Assembly: GCA_028023455.1 (NCBI GenBank)
Contig: JAQFVV010000280.1
Location: forward strand, 60,001 to 124,000
DNA from: Epiperipatus broadwayi
Taxonomy: Eukaryota; Onychophora; Udeonychophora; Euonychophora; Peripatidae
Direction of reading: 5' to 3'
Length of the DNA: 64,000 nt
This document shows, piece by piece, positions 49,545-61,424 of the stretch. How positions within the stretch are numbered: the stretch's first letter is position 1; every line of letters starts with the position of its first letter. A program made the position numbers and the translations under genes. The notes under the pieces are model-generated. The model worked only from the letters and a program-made list of their open reading frames with translations. It made no database searches and was not told the origin of the DNA.

Positions 49545-49990
49545 TAAATTTTATTTTTTAATGTTAAAAAATATGTTAAAAAAATTATTTTTTGTAAATA
49601 GCAATTAAAAAGTAGAAAAATAACAAAGTAATCTGCTTCTTGGTTAATTTTCCATTTTTAGAAAATATCAGAAATTTTAAGAATCTACATTTGTTATAAA
49701 ACATTTGGAAATTGCAAGAATGTTGTAATTTCATAAAAGCATTTGAGGCCTTTTTGATTTTTATAATTTACCTGAGCTTCAAATGCTTTTGTAAAATTAC
49801 AATATTCCTGCAATTTCCAATTGTTTTATAACACATCTAGATTCTTAAGATCTCTGATATTTTTCAAAAATGGCAAATAAACTGAGAAGTGGGTTTGTTA
49901 TTTTTCTACTTTTTAGTCAGCTATTTACATAAAAACATTATTTAAAAAAATTATGTTATTTTTTTTACTTTTTAGTTATACTTACATAAT
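49545..49990. repeat. Palindrome P8, arms of ~200 bp
   Basis: Left arm about 49550-49750, right arm about 49772-49990. Mirrored blocks include aaaaagtagaaaaataacaaa / tttgttatttttctacttttt, ttcttaagatct-like words around the middle, and ttggaaattgcaagaatgtt / aatattcctgcaatttccaa. Spacer ~20 bp. No ORF; unknown family. Confidence 0.85.
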
Positions 49991-50528
49991 TTTAAAAATG
50001 GTTAAAATTATTTTAAAATCTGACAAAAATTATAATTTAATAATAACATGTAAAAATAAACAATATCCTCTGACAACTAAATTCTAAATTTAAATATTAT
50101 GTGATCGTCTACTATATAAAAATATTTATGTATTGGTTTTTTAATTAATTAAATTAATTAGTATAAGTTAAATCGATATTAACAAAATTTTATTCTACAA
50201 ATGTAATGTTTCCATTAGATATATAGTATGATTTAAATTAATGATAATAAAATTTTATTCTGCAAACATAATATAATTGTAAAGATGTAAATTCAAGTTC
50301 TAAATGGGAACAAATTTTTTTTCAGTGTTAATTCAAAAATGTGGACATGCCAACAGAAATATAGAAAGGGCAAGTTAATAATATAAAAACATTTAATAAA
50401 AATTGTTTAAAAAAATAATTATATTTTCAAATCCCTTTTGTGTTAATAAGAAATTAGAAATTGTTCATTCATAAAATAAAAATAAAAATAAATCCAATAA
50501 AATAAAAAAGATATGTAGTCCTAAAGTT

Positions 50529-51017
50529 TTGCAAGATTTGCAAAAGCAGCATTTGAGTGAATATATCACTGCGCAACAATCTGATGTTACTCTTTCATCT
50601 CCACCACAAGTTTCTACTGATTTAAGTAAGAAGGTCAGTGGGTCTGTTGTTTCTATTCCGACTGACATTACTCATTCATCACTTGACTCATCTCATACAG
50701 TTCAAAACGAGGATATGTTATTGAAGGAGAATAGGTTTAACATTCAGTCTACTCTTGGTTGTTCATCTTTGCAAGATCAAGCACTTATAACTGATATTAG
50801 TTCTTCTAACAATAAAAGGAAGATTTATGATTCTTCAGAGTCGCAACTTGAAAATAATTTTTCTAATCCTGATTCTGATACTGCACCCTCTGTCTTGGAA
50901 ACTAATTTGACTAGACGTTCAAAGTGTTCTAGGAAAAAGGACATTAAAAAAAGTAAATGGCCGGGAGATAAAAGTTCTCAGCAGTTAGATCTTTCTCTCA
51001 CCTTCTCCTCAAAATGA
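50529..51017 (+). pseudogene. LINE E ORF1 C-terminal tail
   Basis: 162 open codons, rich in Ser, Thr, Asp and Gln, ending in a basic patch (RRSKCSRKKDIKKSKWPGDK) that may bind nucleic acid. It parallels the low-complexity tail of ORF1 in copies B and F. The conserved ORF1 core and CCHC knuckle are missing through 5' truncation, so the apparent Met at 50529 is not a true start. Confidence 0.6.
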
Positions 51018-51153
51018 TTCTATTTTTACTTTAAATAACGGTCCTTCATCTCCATTATCTCATACTTCTGATCCCAATTCACAAATTAATCTTATACCTG
51101 AATTCTTCACAGATGATTTGCATTAATATTTTCACATTTATATATATATTATT

Positions 51154-54100
51154 ATGTTGCTTAATGTTATTGCTGTTAATGTTAGAGGTTTAAATTCTAT
51201 TTCTAGAGTTTATGCTATAATGCATTGGCTTCAAAAATGCAATTTTCATATTGCATGCTTTGGAGAGACGAAGCTACATAATCATTCCAGTTATTGAATT
51301 CGTGATTTAATGCAAAATCTTGGTTCATTTTATTATGTTCCTAATATATCTGCTTCATCTGGTGTCACTTTGCTTGTAAGTAAGCATCTTGCTTTTAATG
51401 ATATCAAAATCATGCATTTGGATCATAATTTTTTGATGACCAATATTACATTTGGAAGTATTACTCTGAATATCATTTATTTATATGTTAAGAGTGAGTT
51501 CCTCTTTGCTCATTCTATATTTAATAAAATTAAATCTCTTTTATCTTCAAATTCTTATCCAACTATATTTCTTGGTGATTTCAATATGTGTTCCATGCAT
51601 TTTAATAATAAATTCCTACATCTTTTTAATAGAGTATTTTTATCTGGTGAAGGATGTTTTCCTCTTAATGCATTTTCCTTTTATACTCTTCACACCACTT
51701 CTTTAATTGATCTTCTTTACTATTCTCCTGAACTTCACCTTGACATTTCAGCAAAGCTTCAGGTTGTTCCTTTCTCGGATCATTTGGCTATGCATGTTGC
51801 ATTGTTGATTGATACTTCCTTTGTTGCTCAGTCTCATAGTTCTCTTACAATAAGGCTCTTAAATAAATTAACAGCTCCTGCTTCAATTTTTTCAGAGGCA
51901 TATATTCTTTTTAGAAAAGTGGATATTCTTTCATTACCTGCCATATCGGCATGGTCTTCTTTTGTTGGTATTCTCAGTTCTATTATTAATTCTTATACTA
52001 GAAAGACAAAAGGTCCAAAGTTTTTACTTAAGCAATTGGATGATATTTCATCCAAACTTTCTAATCTTTCTTCTTTTGATTCTACCATAGAAAATATTAT
52101 GCAACTTAAAGTGCAGTATCATGATATACAGAAATCTCTTGCTCATTATGTGGCTATTAAACGGTCTAAAATTTTTCTTCAAAATCATCATAACTGGACA
52201 CAAAGTTATATTAGATGGGCTTTAGGTGCTTATTCTAGACCTACTCCATTAATGATTGACACAGGAAATAAAGTATGTTCTGGCCCTATTATGTTGCTTG
52301 AACTATGTAATCATTTCAAAACTAAGCTTCAAATGTTGCCTTTTAGAATTGGTGACATCTGGAATGAATCTGAGCTTGATTCTTGTCATAATATAACTGA
52401 AACTATGATTATTCAAAAATTAAATTCGTTTCCAGACAATATACATCCTGGGATTCGTGGTATTCCCAGGTTTGTCCTTCTTCATCTTTCATTTTTTACA
52501 GCTCCAATAGTTCGTAATATGGTTGATATTATAGCTAATGATTTTGTAAATATTCCTGATCTCTATCCAGTGGCGATGGTCCCTTTTCTTAAGAAGAAAT
52601 TAACTCCTCCATTATCTAATATTCGTCCTATTACTATGACACCTCTTTTGATAAAGACTGTTGAATCTATTGTTAAAGATCATATACAAAATGATATTTA
52701 TCTTCATTTATCAAAATTTCAATTTGCAAAGAAGGGTCATTCAACAACTGAAGCTGTTCAGCTTTTTCTTCTTCTTATTGAGTATATTAGGCATCATAAT
52801 AAATCAAAACCTGTGGTCATTCAATTGGACTTCACATCAGCCTTTGATTGTGTTCTGCCTTCTGTTTTGTTTCAGACTCTTCGGGATTATCAGGTTCCTA
52901 CTCCATATGTCCGTATTATAGCCAATCTTCTACTTAACAGGTCCATCTTTACTTCATTGGATGGTAAACTTGCAGATGGTTTTCATCCACATCTCTCAGT
53001 GCCACAGGGATCTCCTCTTGCCACATTATGTTTTTTTACATATTTAAATTCGTTACTTTTACAGATAGAATCTAAACTGCCTTGTATCTATGTTCCTGCT
53101 CTTAAACAGACTATTCATCATATTTCTTATGTTGATGATGTCTCTGTCTTTCTTCCTGATAAATCTTTTCTTCCAGCTTTGTTGCAAATATTGGACTCTT
53201 TTTCTAATACTTTTAATCTTCATATTAATGTTACAAAATCCGCAATGTGGAAAATTAAATCTGGTTTATCAATTATTTCCACTTTCACAGCCAAGCCTCA
53301 GTCTTTCCTTGGTTTTCCAATAGTTTTATCTCATTCAGTAATTACAAGGCAGATTCAAAATATTATTCTTGATAAAACAAAAAGGATAGTTGCATCGCTT
53401 GTTAATATAAATATTTCACTTATGGGTAAGGTTACACTCTTGAACTCTTTGGTATATTCAAGGCTTAGTTATTATTTACCAATTATTAGGCCAACAAAGC
53501 ATTTTGAGAGGGCTATAAATTCGCTTTGTTCAAAATTATTTTGGAAAAACAAGGTTGTAGCCATCAGTATTGCTAAAATTCAAATGCCAAAGCTTTGAAG
53601 TGGTCTAGGTTTGCACTCGGTCTCAACTCTATATCTTCAGAGATCTATATCTTTTCTTTGTGTAACTTGTCTAAAGCTTGCTCAGTTATTCCTTCCTTTG
53701 GTTATTGATACTACAGATACGCCACCTCCATTTTCAAGTTATTGGATTGCTGATTTATGGAAGTCAGTTATTAAGTTGATACCCTCGGTTCAAGTTGCGC
53801 TTGATGGGAAATTGTCATTCTGGGATGTTTATAAATTAAAATTCCCACATTATACTCCTCTTTTGACTTCATTAGGTGTTTCAAATAAAGTTCTCTTGCA
53901 TAAAATAAAACTTCTTTTCATTGAAGCAAGACATGTTGATTTTGTACTTAAACTAAATTTAAATGCACTCCCAACAAGTTATTTTTTCGTGACCAGCAGA
54001 GGCTTCATTAGGATTTCGTCTCAGTGTCAGTTGTGTAGATTATATGATGAGACAATTCTGCATATTTTCTATATCTGACCTGCTCTTAAGTCGATTAGGG

Positions 54101-54372
54101 ACTTTATTGTTGCGAATGTCTCTCTGGATCTTGGGGATGTTCTTTCTGTTTCTAACACTCTTAAGAAGGGATCGTTTGCAGCAATGAGATTATCTATCTT
54201 TATAACATTTTCTTTATGACTGACACATTGCAGGCTCATCTTTGGTCATTCTCAGGACTCGGCTCTAAGTGTCTTTATTAAGCTTCTTGACCAAGTCAAG
54301 CAGCGAGACTCTCTGCTTTCGCCTGTGAGTCTACATGATGATACTTGGGTGAAAGTTTTATTTTCCGCTTAA
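51154..54372 (+). pseudogene. LINE E ORF2, APE endonuclease/reverse transcriptase, four in-frame TGA
   Basis: One frame of 1,073 codons from ATG 51154 to TAA 54370-54372, without a single frameshift. Domains: APE endonuclease (residues ~1-220: NVRGLN, FGETK, LGDFN, SLIDLLYYSP, FSDH); reverse transcriptase (~420-680: RPITMTPLL, QFAKKGHSTTEA, AFDCV, PQGSPLAT, YVDDVSVFLP); thumb (FLGFPI, LMGKVTLLN, LFWKNK); and C-terminal knuckle CQLCRLYDETILH. The frame is broken only by TGA codons 48, 815, 975 and 1022. By comparison with copy F, codon 975 replaces the last Cys of the knuckle and codon 1022 a Trp. Endonuclease and RT catalytic residues are all present. Confidence 0.9.
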
Positions 54373-54500
54373 TCTTATTAAGATACCCTTTTCTCTACAT
54401 TGACTTTTTCAAGTTTCATTTTGAATACTATGTAAATTTTTATAAAGTTTAACTGTATATTACTATGTTACTATGTTTAATAAATATATTTTAAAACAAC

Positions 54501-55302
54501 AACAATTAAGGAATCGTCTGCTTCTTTTTGGTTGGAAAAAAAAAAGATCGGTCAAGCTAGTTAGATCAGAAGGATTATTTTTATATTGTTCTACAAAATA
54601 GACAGTTTTCTTAATTAATTCAACATTGGAATAAAAAAATAAAAGAAATGGATGGAACATTAATCTGATTTATTCATTAGAGAAGTGGAAATCATTATTA
54701 ATTCAAATTTTTTTTTTTTTTAAAAAAGTAATCTGATGTTTGTTTAAAAGGAACTGAAAAAAAAATTAAAACAGTTAAGTTTTATTCTGTCTATAAGAAT
54801 ATTTTATTAGACTATAAATTTATGTAAAGTTGTATATATATAGTTCAAGCATGAAATATTTTGGCTAAAGAGCATAATTCTGTTGGGGTTGAAGCATTGT
54901 TCCTATCGACTATGACCATATAAAAATATAAAGATATGACTGTCTGATTGCCTGAGAAGTTGACATTTACATCGGTTAAAAATCTATGGGATGAATAACA
55001 CCTAACTACATACAGACTGCCCACTAAAATATGTCAGGATGCTCTGTAAATCAAACTGGAGTTCTACCAACGTTTATTTAACAAAATACATCAACCATAA
55101 GGACTTTGTATAAAGGAAAATTATAAATTGTTTTATTTTATTTTTTATATCAATTTGTATTTTTTTGTTTTTAAATTTTATCTCGTCTTGTATTTAGAAA
55201 AAGCTATTGCTAACTATATAGAGGGAACAATCCAATATGGGAAAATACCAAGAAAGTAAGGGGGGAGGGGGGATAGGTTGAAAAGTTTATTTTTTTTTTA
55301 AT
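54501..55302. other. AT-rich DNA between LINE copies E and F
   Basis: No coding frame recognised. A G-rich run (aggggggaggggggga-like, about 55257-55273) stands out in the AT-rich background. Confidence 0.5.
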
Positions 55303-55318
55303 AAAGTTTAGATGATTT
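55303..55318 (+). repeat. Target-site duplication, left copy, of LINE F
   Basis: aaagtttagatgattt, identical over 16 bp to 61700-61715. It defines the 5' end of LINE F at 55319. Confidence 0.85.
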
Positions 55319-55331
55319 GACTTCCGCTTTT

Positions 55332-55345
55332 GGCAGCCATCTTTG
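55332..55345 (-). promoter_or_regulatory. YY1-like site in the LINE F 5' end
   Basis: The minus strand reads CAAAGATGGCTGCC, close to the animal YY1 core (AAnATGGCgGC). It lies 14-27 bp from the inferred 5' end. In mammalian L1, a YY1 site at a similar place sets the transcription start; the parallel is an inference. Short motif, so a chance match is possible. Confidence 0.35.
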
Positions 55346-55461
55346 CAACTGGTCTTATTAAAAGTGTCCCTTAGCGATTCAGTTTCAAGAAGACAGGGAT
55401 GATTGTCCCCTTACCTTTACATCTTTTATTCAAGGTAAGTCGGTTTTAAACATTATATATT

Positions 55462-58195
55462 ATGGAAAGTGATAATATAATCGATAACTCTCAAATTAAT
55501 GTCAACCCCGATCTCAGCATTCAATCTAGCAATGCAGCCATCGGTCATAAATATTATAGCCTTAGATCTAATCTAAATGCAACTAAACTAACTTCTACTA
55601 CAAATAAAAACCCACAAACCAATAAATCAAATGAAAACACCATCGCAAATATCAACAAAAGTTTAGAAAATATTCAACTTACCCCTAATATAAACAATAG
55701 CATAAATATCTCATCAAGCAAAACTATTGAAATCCTTAACAATACAAGGAAAAACCAATCATCTCCTCTCCGAAGACTTTACGCTCCCTCAGAAGACTCT
55801 AATGAGCAATTTTCTTTGCCCAATAATACCCCGAAAACCAAAAACCAATCATCTCCTCTCCGAAGACTTTACGCTCCCTCAGAAGACTCTAATGAGCAAT
55901 TTTCTTTGCCCAATAATACCCCGAAAACCATATCTGAAAATAATAGACAAAATTTCCAACAAGATGATTTCAGCGAATTTTTTAAAGTTAAAACTTTTCC
56001 ACCAGAGGTCGACAAAACCAGTGCTGTCACATTACAGTTTGTCAACAGTAAATTTAAAAATCAAAAAGAAGAAATAAATTTTAAAATTAATAAACCTCAT
56101 TCCAAAACAAACAAAGATTATATCACAGAACAATCCATTGCTACATCAGCCAACTTGCAATCTAAACCAATTTCCTCAATTCCAATATTGAAAAATTCCA
56201 CTACGTACGCAAATATCATAAGGTCTAAAAATTCTGAGAGCATCTCCGAAAATATTAAGGCTGATAATTTCAATGAACTATATTTGAATATCTCAGAATT
56301 AGACACAGAACAAGAATCAAACACTCTGGAAAATGTCTCATTTAATATAAACGATCTTAATGATGACATGTTCCTAAAAATAAATAACGAGTTCAACAAA
56401 ACGATTCCCAACACTCTGTATAAATCGTTTACAAACTACTACAGCGATAAGTCGTTAATCTTAGCCATAAAAAATCAACAATGTGCGTTATATAAGTTCC
56501 CTCTAGAACAATTATACAGTCTAATCAATCAAAATCAATTAGGCAGAGGCATTTACATGATCCTTAATCATCCCAATGACCGCTATGTTATCGTTGAGTT
56601 TAAAATGTGCGCGGACCGTATGATCTTTAAAAATAACTACCGATCTTTGGGAAATTTTATACTTTGCTCCATAGATATGAACCGTCCAGTTACACTATCC
56701 GGCAGAATTCAAAACTGCCTTGCCCACTTGAAAGAACAAGAACTACAAGACATCCTTATTAATTATGGTTCAGTTAGCAAATTTAAACACCTATTAAACC
56801 CTCACTTCGAAGATCAAATCCTGTCCAATACAGTTATCTTCACACTTACTTTAAAGGAAAACATTATACCCACTGACATACCCACCATTATTACTGCAAG
56901 AGGCTCTCCTATGGTTTTGACCTTCAGGGGAGTACAGCCACAATGTTTCTTCTGCCTTCAAAGAACACACCTTATTAAAGATTGTGCAGCAAGAATATGC
57001 ATACACTGTGGTATTAAAAAGAATAAAGTTCACAGATGCCCTGGTAGACCTATTAATACGGCTATCACATCCTTAAATAGACAATCACCACATGGGACTA
57101 ATTCAAACAGCAACCTCACAAACCCAGACAATCTGATTCAAATAAATCCTCCAACAAACCCTCTCACATCCAAACCTATCTTTCAAAATGAAAATCTTCA
57201 AGAAAGAACAAACACCAACCTCTACACTAATAGTAGTGAATCAGAGAACCAAGCAATAACATATACTGCTACTAAACCAATCTCTCAAACCAATAATACT
57301 CAAGATCATTCATTAGATACATATTGTACTAATCCCTGAGAAACAATGCTAGGCCAAACTCTTTCTACAAAAGAAGACAATATGACCAAACCATCTAAAG
57401 AGATCAAGGAAAACCCAGGCGATGAAGAAAATACACTTAAAAAATTTCAAAGCAATTCATCTATAACAACTCCCACCCAGCTTAAAACCAATGATGCATC
57501 ATCATTTGGGCCAGCTAAGTCTAACAAACCTATACAAAGTGATCGACAAACTGTCATCAATTCTTCAACACCTGCAGTAATCAACCATCCAGATGAAAAT
57601 ACTTATCAAACACTCAACCCGAAAGTCAGCATAATTAATGTTTCACAACAGTTACAGCAAACCGAAAATCTCAGGTCTAAAATTTAAACCAAATTCTTAT
57701 AACAATAAAAAAACACTTTCATCAAAAGAACAGGAAAAAGAAAACAACACTACTAAACTTAAAAACCCCCAAAAAACCAACACAACAAATACCCAAAATA
57801 CAAATAAGAAAATTAAAAGAAAATCAATTCGCTCAGATAAATCAAGCTCTGATGATGACAGCTCCCATCCAATACATTATTCACCACCACCCGCTAGCAA
57901 ACAAATCTCAGATATATCCAGCACAAAGCTTCACAAATCCATAGAAAAAAAGAGGAAAACCATGGATCCTATAACCATCGATACCATTGATCCATCTGAC
58001 GAATCTCAGACAGATTACACTACTTCATCAGACACCGAAGACTTCATGGATGCGTTTCCTCAACCAACAAATATATCACCAATCCATCCACAAGTTCAAT
58101 CACAAGACTCTGATTTCCAAACAACATCAGAACTCATTAACATGGAGATGCCCCACATTGACTTGGTACACTTTGCTGAGGACGGTTTGGATTAA
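55462..58195 (+). pseudogene. LINE F ORF1, CCHC nucleic-acid-binding protein
   Basis: ATG 55462. A 625-codon open frame is followed after one TGA (57337-57339) by 113 more codons in the same frame; then a frameshift near 57.66 kb leads into the last ~180 codons, ending in TAA at 58195. N-terminus is Asn/Thr/Ser-rich with an exact duplication of 30 residues. The core (residues ~310-500) is shared with copy B. The knuckle CFFCLQRTHLIKDC (C-x2-C-x4-H-x4-C) is intact, followed by a second CIHC...HRC cluster. The long tail is Asn/Thr/Pro-rich with basic KKxKRKS patches. Expected role: RNA binding in the retrotransposition particle. Confidence 0.85.
55751..55930 (+). repeat. Exact 90-bp tandem duplication in LINE F ORF1
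   Basis: 55751-55840 and 55841-55930 are identical as far as I can compare. Both encode the same 30 residues, around SSPLRRLYAPSEDSNEQF. In frame, so the ORF is lengthened, not broken. The perfect identity implies a recent event. Confidence 0.95.
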
Positions 58196-58201
58196 TCTAT
58201 C

Positions 58202-61200
58202 ATGTTCTGCAAAATTGCTGGCATTAATATTCGTGGCATCAACTCAATTGATAGAGTTCTAGCTATTAAAAACTGGCTCTCGCTCTGCTCCCCTCATATA
58301 CTTCTTATGGGTGAAACTAAATATCACCATAAGACTGATCATAAAGTATTATCTCTTCTCTCACTCGGATTTTCTAGATTTTCCATAGGCCATTCTGCTT
58401 CAGGTGGAGTCGGTATTCTTCTCAGCAAGTCAACACCACAAAACAGTTTTAGCATTCTATTCCTAGATGCCAATATTATTGTCATAGAAATAGACTATTG
58501 GGGTTATCCGATCATCATAGCTTATATATATACAGCCAAAGACACCTCTCAATATCTAAAAATAATCCATATCCTAAATGCCATCAACGCTAACAGAGCC
58601 TCTCCTACTATTCTTCTGGGAGACTTTAACACTACATACAATGACTTCAACAAGAGATTTTTACATCTAATAAATCACAGATTAATATGTGGAGAGAGTT
58701 TCTTCCCTCCTGAAGCCTACTCTTTCTATACTAAAACTAAAAAGTCCCTGATTGATTTGGTTTTCTACACCCCAGACCTCCATTTCAACCTTGATGCAGC
58801 CTTGGCCCCTGTTGCTTTCTCTGATCATATGGCTCTAATCTTACAACTTACACCTATTGCAATCCCTACACCTATTGATGGACCTGGTAAAACCATGCGC
58901 ATAATCACCCAATCAAATATGACCGAAGCGATAGTGTCTGAGGCATACATCCTTTTCCAGAAAATAAACATCCTTTCCCTGCCTGCTGAGGAAGGCTGGT
59001 TTTCCTTCATTGGAATACTTCAGTCCATATTAAATCACCACACCAGGAAAATCAAAGGACCTAATGGCTTTCTAAATGACCTAACAGACATTAATATACA
59101 ACTTCAAGCATCACAGCAAAATTTCACAAATACAGAAAAGAATTATCTTCCTTAAAAATCTCTACAAAATCAAGCAAAAGTCCCTTGCAGAATATATATC
59201 CATCAGAAGAGCCAAATGTTTCTTAGCACAACAACACTGCTGGATGAGAGACTATCTCAGATGGGCACTGGGATACAATAAAAAACAAATCACTCCCTTA
59301 TCCATTAATACTAATGGAACCAATCTTATTGGCTTTCCAATGATGCAGCACATCAGCAAACAATTCTGCCAATTAATGCAAAAAGATGGAGTTCCTCCTA
59401 TAAACAGCTGGTTGGATGCTGGTGACCCCGGCGAACATGGCATCATGGAAATCCAAATCAAAAAGAAGATAATATCTCTCCCTGACGGCGTTCATCCTGG
59501 CCTTCATGGCATCCCAAATTTCCTTCTCAAACACCTCAGTCAATTCACTGTGCCAATTATTAAAAAAATGATTGATCACCTAGCCTCCAGCAACAGAAAC
59601 ATAACAGATCTTTACCCAGTGGCACTCGTGCCTTTTATTAAAAAAGCAAAACCACTAAACGACATTAACAGTATCCGGCCAATCTCCATGACCCCATTGC
59701 TTATCAAGATAATTGAGTCAGTCATTAAAGATCAAATACAAACTCAAATTCTTAGCCATATTTCGTCAAACCAATACGGAAAAAAGGGATCATCAACCTC
59801 GCATGCTATGTCCAATGTAACTGCACTGTTCAATTACATCAGAGGACATCGTAAATCAAAACCTATTGCTGTCCAGCTGGATGTTGCGGCAGCATTCGAT
59901 TAAGTCCAGATAAACATCCTTCTGGATATTCTGTTGGAATGCGACATTCCAGCTGGGATTGTACAGATGATCAGCAATCTGCTCAACAACAGAGAGATTT
60001 TTCTCTCTCTTGATGGCAAGATCACACCAGGCTTCAAGCCATACAAGTCGATCCCTCAAGGATCCCCACTCAGTGCCCTTTTCTTCACAGCATACATCAA
60101 CCCTCTTCTGATGGATATAGAAAAAAAACCTCCCTGGAATTTTCCTTCCCTCTCTCAATAAAAACTTCAATGTATTTGCATATATAGATGACATCATGGT
60201 TGTGCTTCCCACCATTAAATACCTTCCTCATCTCATGAACATATTAAACAGAAATACAGCGAAACTTTGCCTACAAATAAATTTTAACAAATCTTCCATC
60301 TGGAAGATAATGTCTGGTAAACAAATTAACTCTCCCTTTTCTGCAAAACCCCAAAGATACCTAGGTTTTCCAATCTACAAAATTGCAATGGCAAGAGAGA
60401 TTCAAGATGCAATCCTCCATTCAACTGAAGCCATCACCACTTCACTCTCTAGAGTATACCTTTCATTATATGGAAAGGTTGGCCTCCTCAACATGATCAT
60501 AATGCCAAAAATCTCATATTATCTTCCATTCGTTAAAATGTCTAAACAGTTTCAAAATAAAATTAACCGATTATGCACCAAACTTCTCTGGAGAGGAAGG
60601 ACAGTTGCTATTAGCTTGCGAGGTATCCAACGACCACGCAGGTTCAATGGACTGTCATTCCACTCAATACAAGCAATCATTTTACAGAAAACCCACAACA
60701 CTCTACATAATCTGATCCTCTCCTGCGGATAGTCTAACATTATTAAAAAAATTACACCGACAGATCGTCCTCCACCCTCTTCCAGTTCATGGATAGCATC
60801 CCTAATACAACAACTACAACTTTATAACCCGATAATACCCTTTAACCTTAACCAAAATATCACCTTATGGGAAGCATACAATATAATCAACTATAATCAA
60901 CAACCCATTAAAACCAGCCTAAAAGTAAACAATCAAAGTCTCATTACACACTTCAAAAGATGGAGTCTGGAACCCAAATTCCTTGACTTCATCATTAAAA
61001 TAAATCTTAATGCGCTACCCACGAATTGGTTTCTTTATCACCGAAGAGGTTTTACCAGCATTGACCCTATATGTGGTCTGTGCGCTCGTGAAGATGAAAC
61101 CATAGACCATATTATACACCGGTGCCCAAGACTTAAAACTCTGAAAGATATAATTATAATCAATTCCAACATAAGACCTGATATGATTTTCTCACTTGAA

Positions 61201-61424
61201 AATGCCATTCATAATGGATTTTTTTCAATAATAAGGCTTTCTACCTTTGTCCTTTATTCCATATGGATAGTGAGATGCAAAAGTCTCATGGAATTACCCC
61301 CCCCCCACAAACCATACCATTGTTTTATCAAATGCTCAAAAAAATCAAGAAACGTGACCAGCTCCTTGCCTCCAGTAAAGTCTTTGCTGACACCTGGTCT
61401 TTAATTGCTCTTTCCTTTTCCTGA
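58202..61424 (+). pseudogene. LINE F ORF2, APE endonuclease/reverse transcriptase
   Basis: ATG 58202, six bases after the ORF1 stop; TGA at 61422-61424. Length ~1,074 codons, matching copy E. Endonuclease: INIRGIN, MGETK, SGGVGILLS, LLGDFN, SLIDLVFYTP, FSDH. Reverse transcriptase: RPISMTPLL, QYGKKGSSTS, AAFD, PQGSPLSALFF, YIDDIMVVLP. Thumb: YLGFPIY, LYGKVGLLN, LLWRGRTVAIS. Knuckle: CGLCAREDETIDHIIHRC. Lesions: frameshift near 59.14 kb, TAA at 59901, frameshift at an A8 run near 60.12 kb, TAG near 60.73 kb, and a shift at a C10 run near 61.30 kb. Recently inactivated. Confidence 0.9.

Larger units (their letters stand above)
50500..54500 (+). mobile_element. LINE copy E, 5'-truncated in ORF1
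   Basis: Starts within the ORF1 tail near 50.5 kb and ends after AATAAA (near 54478) with a short (CAA)3 tail. Plus strand, opposite to copies A-D. Its codon use is noticeably T-rich at third positions, unlike copy F (A/C-rich), so E and F are separate subfamilies. Confidence 0.85.

Noticed and set aside
50465-50668. Minus-strand 67-codon frame opposite LINE E
   Set aside because: Shadow of the ORF1 tail on the plus strand.
14230-54400. TGA decoding as Trp in this genome
   Set aside because: LINE F and B and the Penelope relic also carry TAA/TAG stops, some TGAs replace Arg or Cys, and TGG is used for Trp throughout. Mutation bias suffices; kept only as a finding to count.
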